The notes under the pieces were generated by a model, which was given only the letters and a program-made list of their open reading frames with translations, had not been told where the DNA came from and made no database searches. DNA of 5,871 nucleotides, taken from positions 22,786 through 28,656 of the forward strand of contig JASEHX010000006.1 in NCBI GenBank assembly GCA_030018645.1, in the 5' to 3' direction. Source of the stretch: Candidatus Margulisiibacteriota bacterium. GTDB lineage: Bacteria > Margulisbacteria > WOR-1 > O2-12-FULL-45-9. Of the stretch, positions 4,950 to 5,871 are shown in pieces. The first letter of the stretch is position 1; every line of letters starts with the position of its first letter. The position numbers were made by a program, and so were the translations under genes.

Positions 4950-5871
4950 CAAAACCGCCTTAGCCGCTTCGTCCCCAACTTCCGTAGTCGACATCCCCAT
5001 TTTTCCGGCAGCCATGGACGGCATCTTGGCTACTGTTTTAATCATGGCTTTTTCAACATCCAGCGCGGCTTTTTCTTCGCCGATTTCGTCGAGCAGCATT
5101 TGCAAAGCGCCGATGGCGGCTAAAGGATTGATAACATTTTTGCCGGTATACTTTGGTGCTGAACCGCCAATGGGCTCAAACATGGAGATACCTTCGGGAT
5201 TAATATTCCCCCCCGCCGCAATCCCCATTCCCCCTTGAATCATTGCTCCCAAATCGGTAATGATATCGCCAAACATGTTGTCGGTAACGATCACATCAAA
5301 CCATTCGGGGTTTTTGACAAACCACATACAGGTGGCGTCGACGTGCGAGTATTTACGTTTGATATCCGGATAATCTTTTTGGCCGATCTCGTGGAAGGCT
5401 CTTTCCCAAAGGTCCCAGGCATAAGTCAAGACATTGGTTTTGCCGACTAGAGTTAATTGTTTGCGCTTATTGCGCTTCCTAGTATATTCGAAAGCATAGC
5501 GCAAGCAGCGTTCCACTCCTTTGCGGGTATTGACTGAAACTTGGGTAGCCACTTCATCCGGGGTTCCTTTCTTTAAGTAACCGCCGGTACCAACATACAA
5601 TCCTTCCGTGTTTTCTCTGACCACCACAAAGTCAATTTCGGCCGGCCCCTTGTCTCTAACTGGAGTCCAGACATTGGGATAAAGTTTAACTGGCCGCAGA
5701 TTGATATATTGATCGAGCGCAAAGCGCAGTTTAAGAAGCACACCGTGCTCTAAAATCCCCGGTTTAACATCCGGATCGCCGACTGCACCTAGATAGATAA
5801 CATCACATTCTTTTAATTTCTCAACGTCAGCATCGGTTACCAGTTGGCCGGTCTTAAGATACCTTTTGCCG
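4947..5871 (-). CDS. leuB: 3-isopropylmalate dehydrogenase / isocitrate dehydrogenase family (probable LeuB), N-terminus missing
   Basis: This gene encodes an NAD-dependent beta-decarboxylating dehydrogenase. LeuB oxidises (2R,3S)-3-isopropylmalate to 2-oxoisocaproate in leucine synthesis, in the cytoplasm. The frame is open to the right edge, giving 307 visible codons of a family usually about 350-360 long, so about 45-50 residues are lost. The GTG at 5741 is internal, since GAVGDPDVKPGILEHG is encoded upstream of it. Numbered within the visible part: LLKLRF...NLRP (45-60) with substrate arginines; RENTEGLY (85-92) with Arg and the catalytic Tyr; VGKTNVLT (142-149) with the catalytic Lys; HVDAT (176-180) and FGDIITDLG (200-208) with the metal-binding Asp residues; and GSAPKYTGKNVINPLA (236-251), the NAD loop. 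All key residues are present. Homoisocitrate, tartrate/D-malate or isocitrate dehydrogenase remain possible, because leuC, leuD and leuA are not visible. It converges on the glycan operon. Confidence 0.85.
   Translation of the reverse strand, partial: GKRYLKTGQLVTDADVEKLKECDVIYLGAVGDPDVKPGILEHGVLLKLRFALDQYINLRPVKLYPNVWTPVRDKGPAEIDFVVVRENTEGLYVGTGGYLKKGTPDEVATQVSVNTRKGVERCLRYAFEYTRKRNKRKQLTLVGKTNVLTYAWDLWERAFHEIGQKDYPDIKRKYSHVDATCMWFVKNPEWFDVIVTDNMFGDIITDLGAMIQGGMGIAAGGNINPEGISMFEPIGGSAPKYTGKNVINPLAAIGALQMLLDEIGEEKAALDVEKAMIKTVAKMPSMAAGKMGMSTTEVGDEAAKAVL

Noticed and set aside
5014..5450. Two plus-strand frames (5014-5238 and 5235-5450) opposite the dehydrogenase
   Set aside because: The minus strand encodes an intact dehydrogenase with all active-site motifs here; the plus-strand peptides have no recognisable features.
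5739..5741. GTG as the start of the dehydrogenase
   Set aside because: The frame continues upstream without a stop to the window edge and encodes conserved family sequence (LGAVGDPDVKPGILEHG), so this GTG is an internal Val codon.

Overview
The window looks like part of a cell-surface polysaccharide (LPS-core, O-antigen or similar glycan) assembly cluster from an uncultivated or little-studied bacterium, followed by the end of a convergent amino-acid biosynthesis gene. The GT9 (ADP-heptose:LPS heptosyltransferase-like) gene suggests a Gram-negative type of envelope. Overall composition is AT-rich. I cannot name the organism: the protein styles fit several deep-branching candidate lineages, and that is only an impression.

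Layout, plus strand: (1) the 3' part of a GT4-type (GT-B fold) glycosyltransferase, cut by the left edge; (2) a GT2 glycosyltransferase of the rhamnosyltransferase/WbbL style, whose ATG overlaps the previous stop as ATGA; (3) a second GT2 enzyme of the LgtF/WaaE style, starting at GTG and overlapping the previous gene by 19 nt; (4) a 149-residue protein related to the DUF6165/DUF4254 families of unknown function, starting 2 nt after the previous stop; (5) a GT9 heptosyltransferase-like protein with an unexplained C-terminal extension of about 110 residues, again overlapping its upstream neighbour by 19 nt; (6) a GT2 enzyme with a galactosyltransferase-like (GT7-C type) C-terminal region, 4 nt downstream. 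The spacing implies one transcription unit with translational coupling. The enzymes would add successive sugars to a lipid-linked acceptor on the cytoplasmic side of the inner membrane. No polymerase, flippase or ligase is visible here.

Between this operon and the minus-strand gene lies a 66-bp gap filled by a nested palindromic element (about 4867-4949). Its arms include the stop codons of both convergent genes. The minus strand then carries a 3-isopropylmalate dehydrogenase/isocitrate dehydrogenase-family gene (probably leuB), whose N-terminus lies beyond the right edge. It is metabolically unrelated to the glycan operon.

The items most worth a second look are the small DUF6165/DUF4254-like protein, the GT9 C-terminal extension, the palindrome shared by two gene ends, and a possible extended -10 promoter that would give a leaderless mRNA for the small protein. 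I see no RNA genes, CRISPR array, insertion sequence or phage gene.
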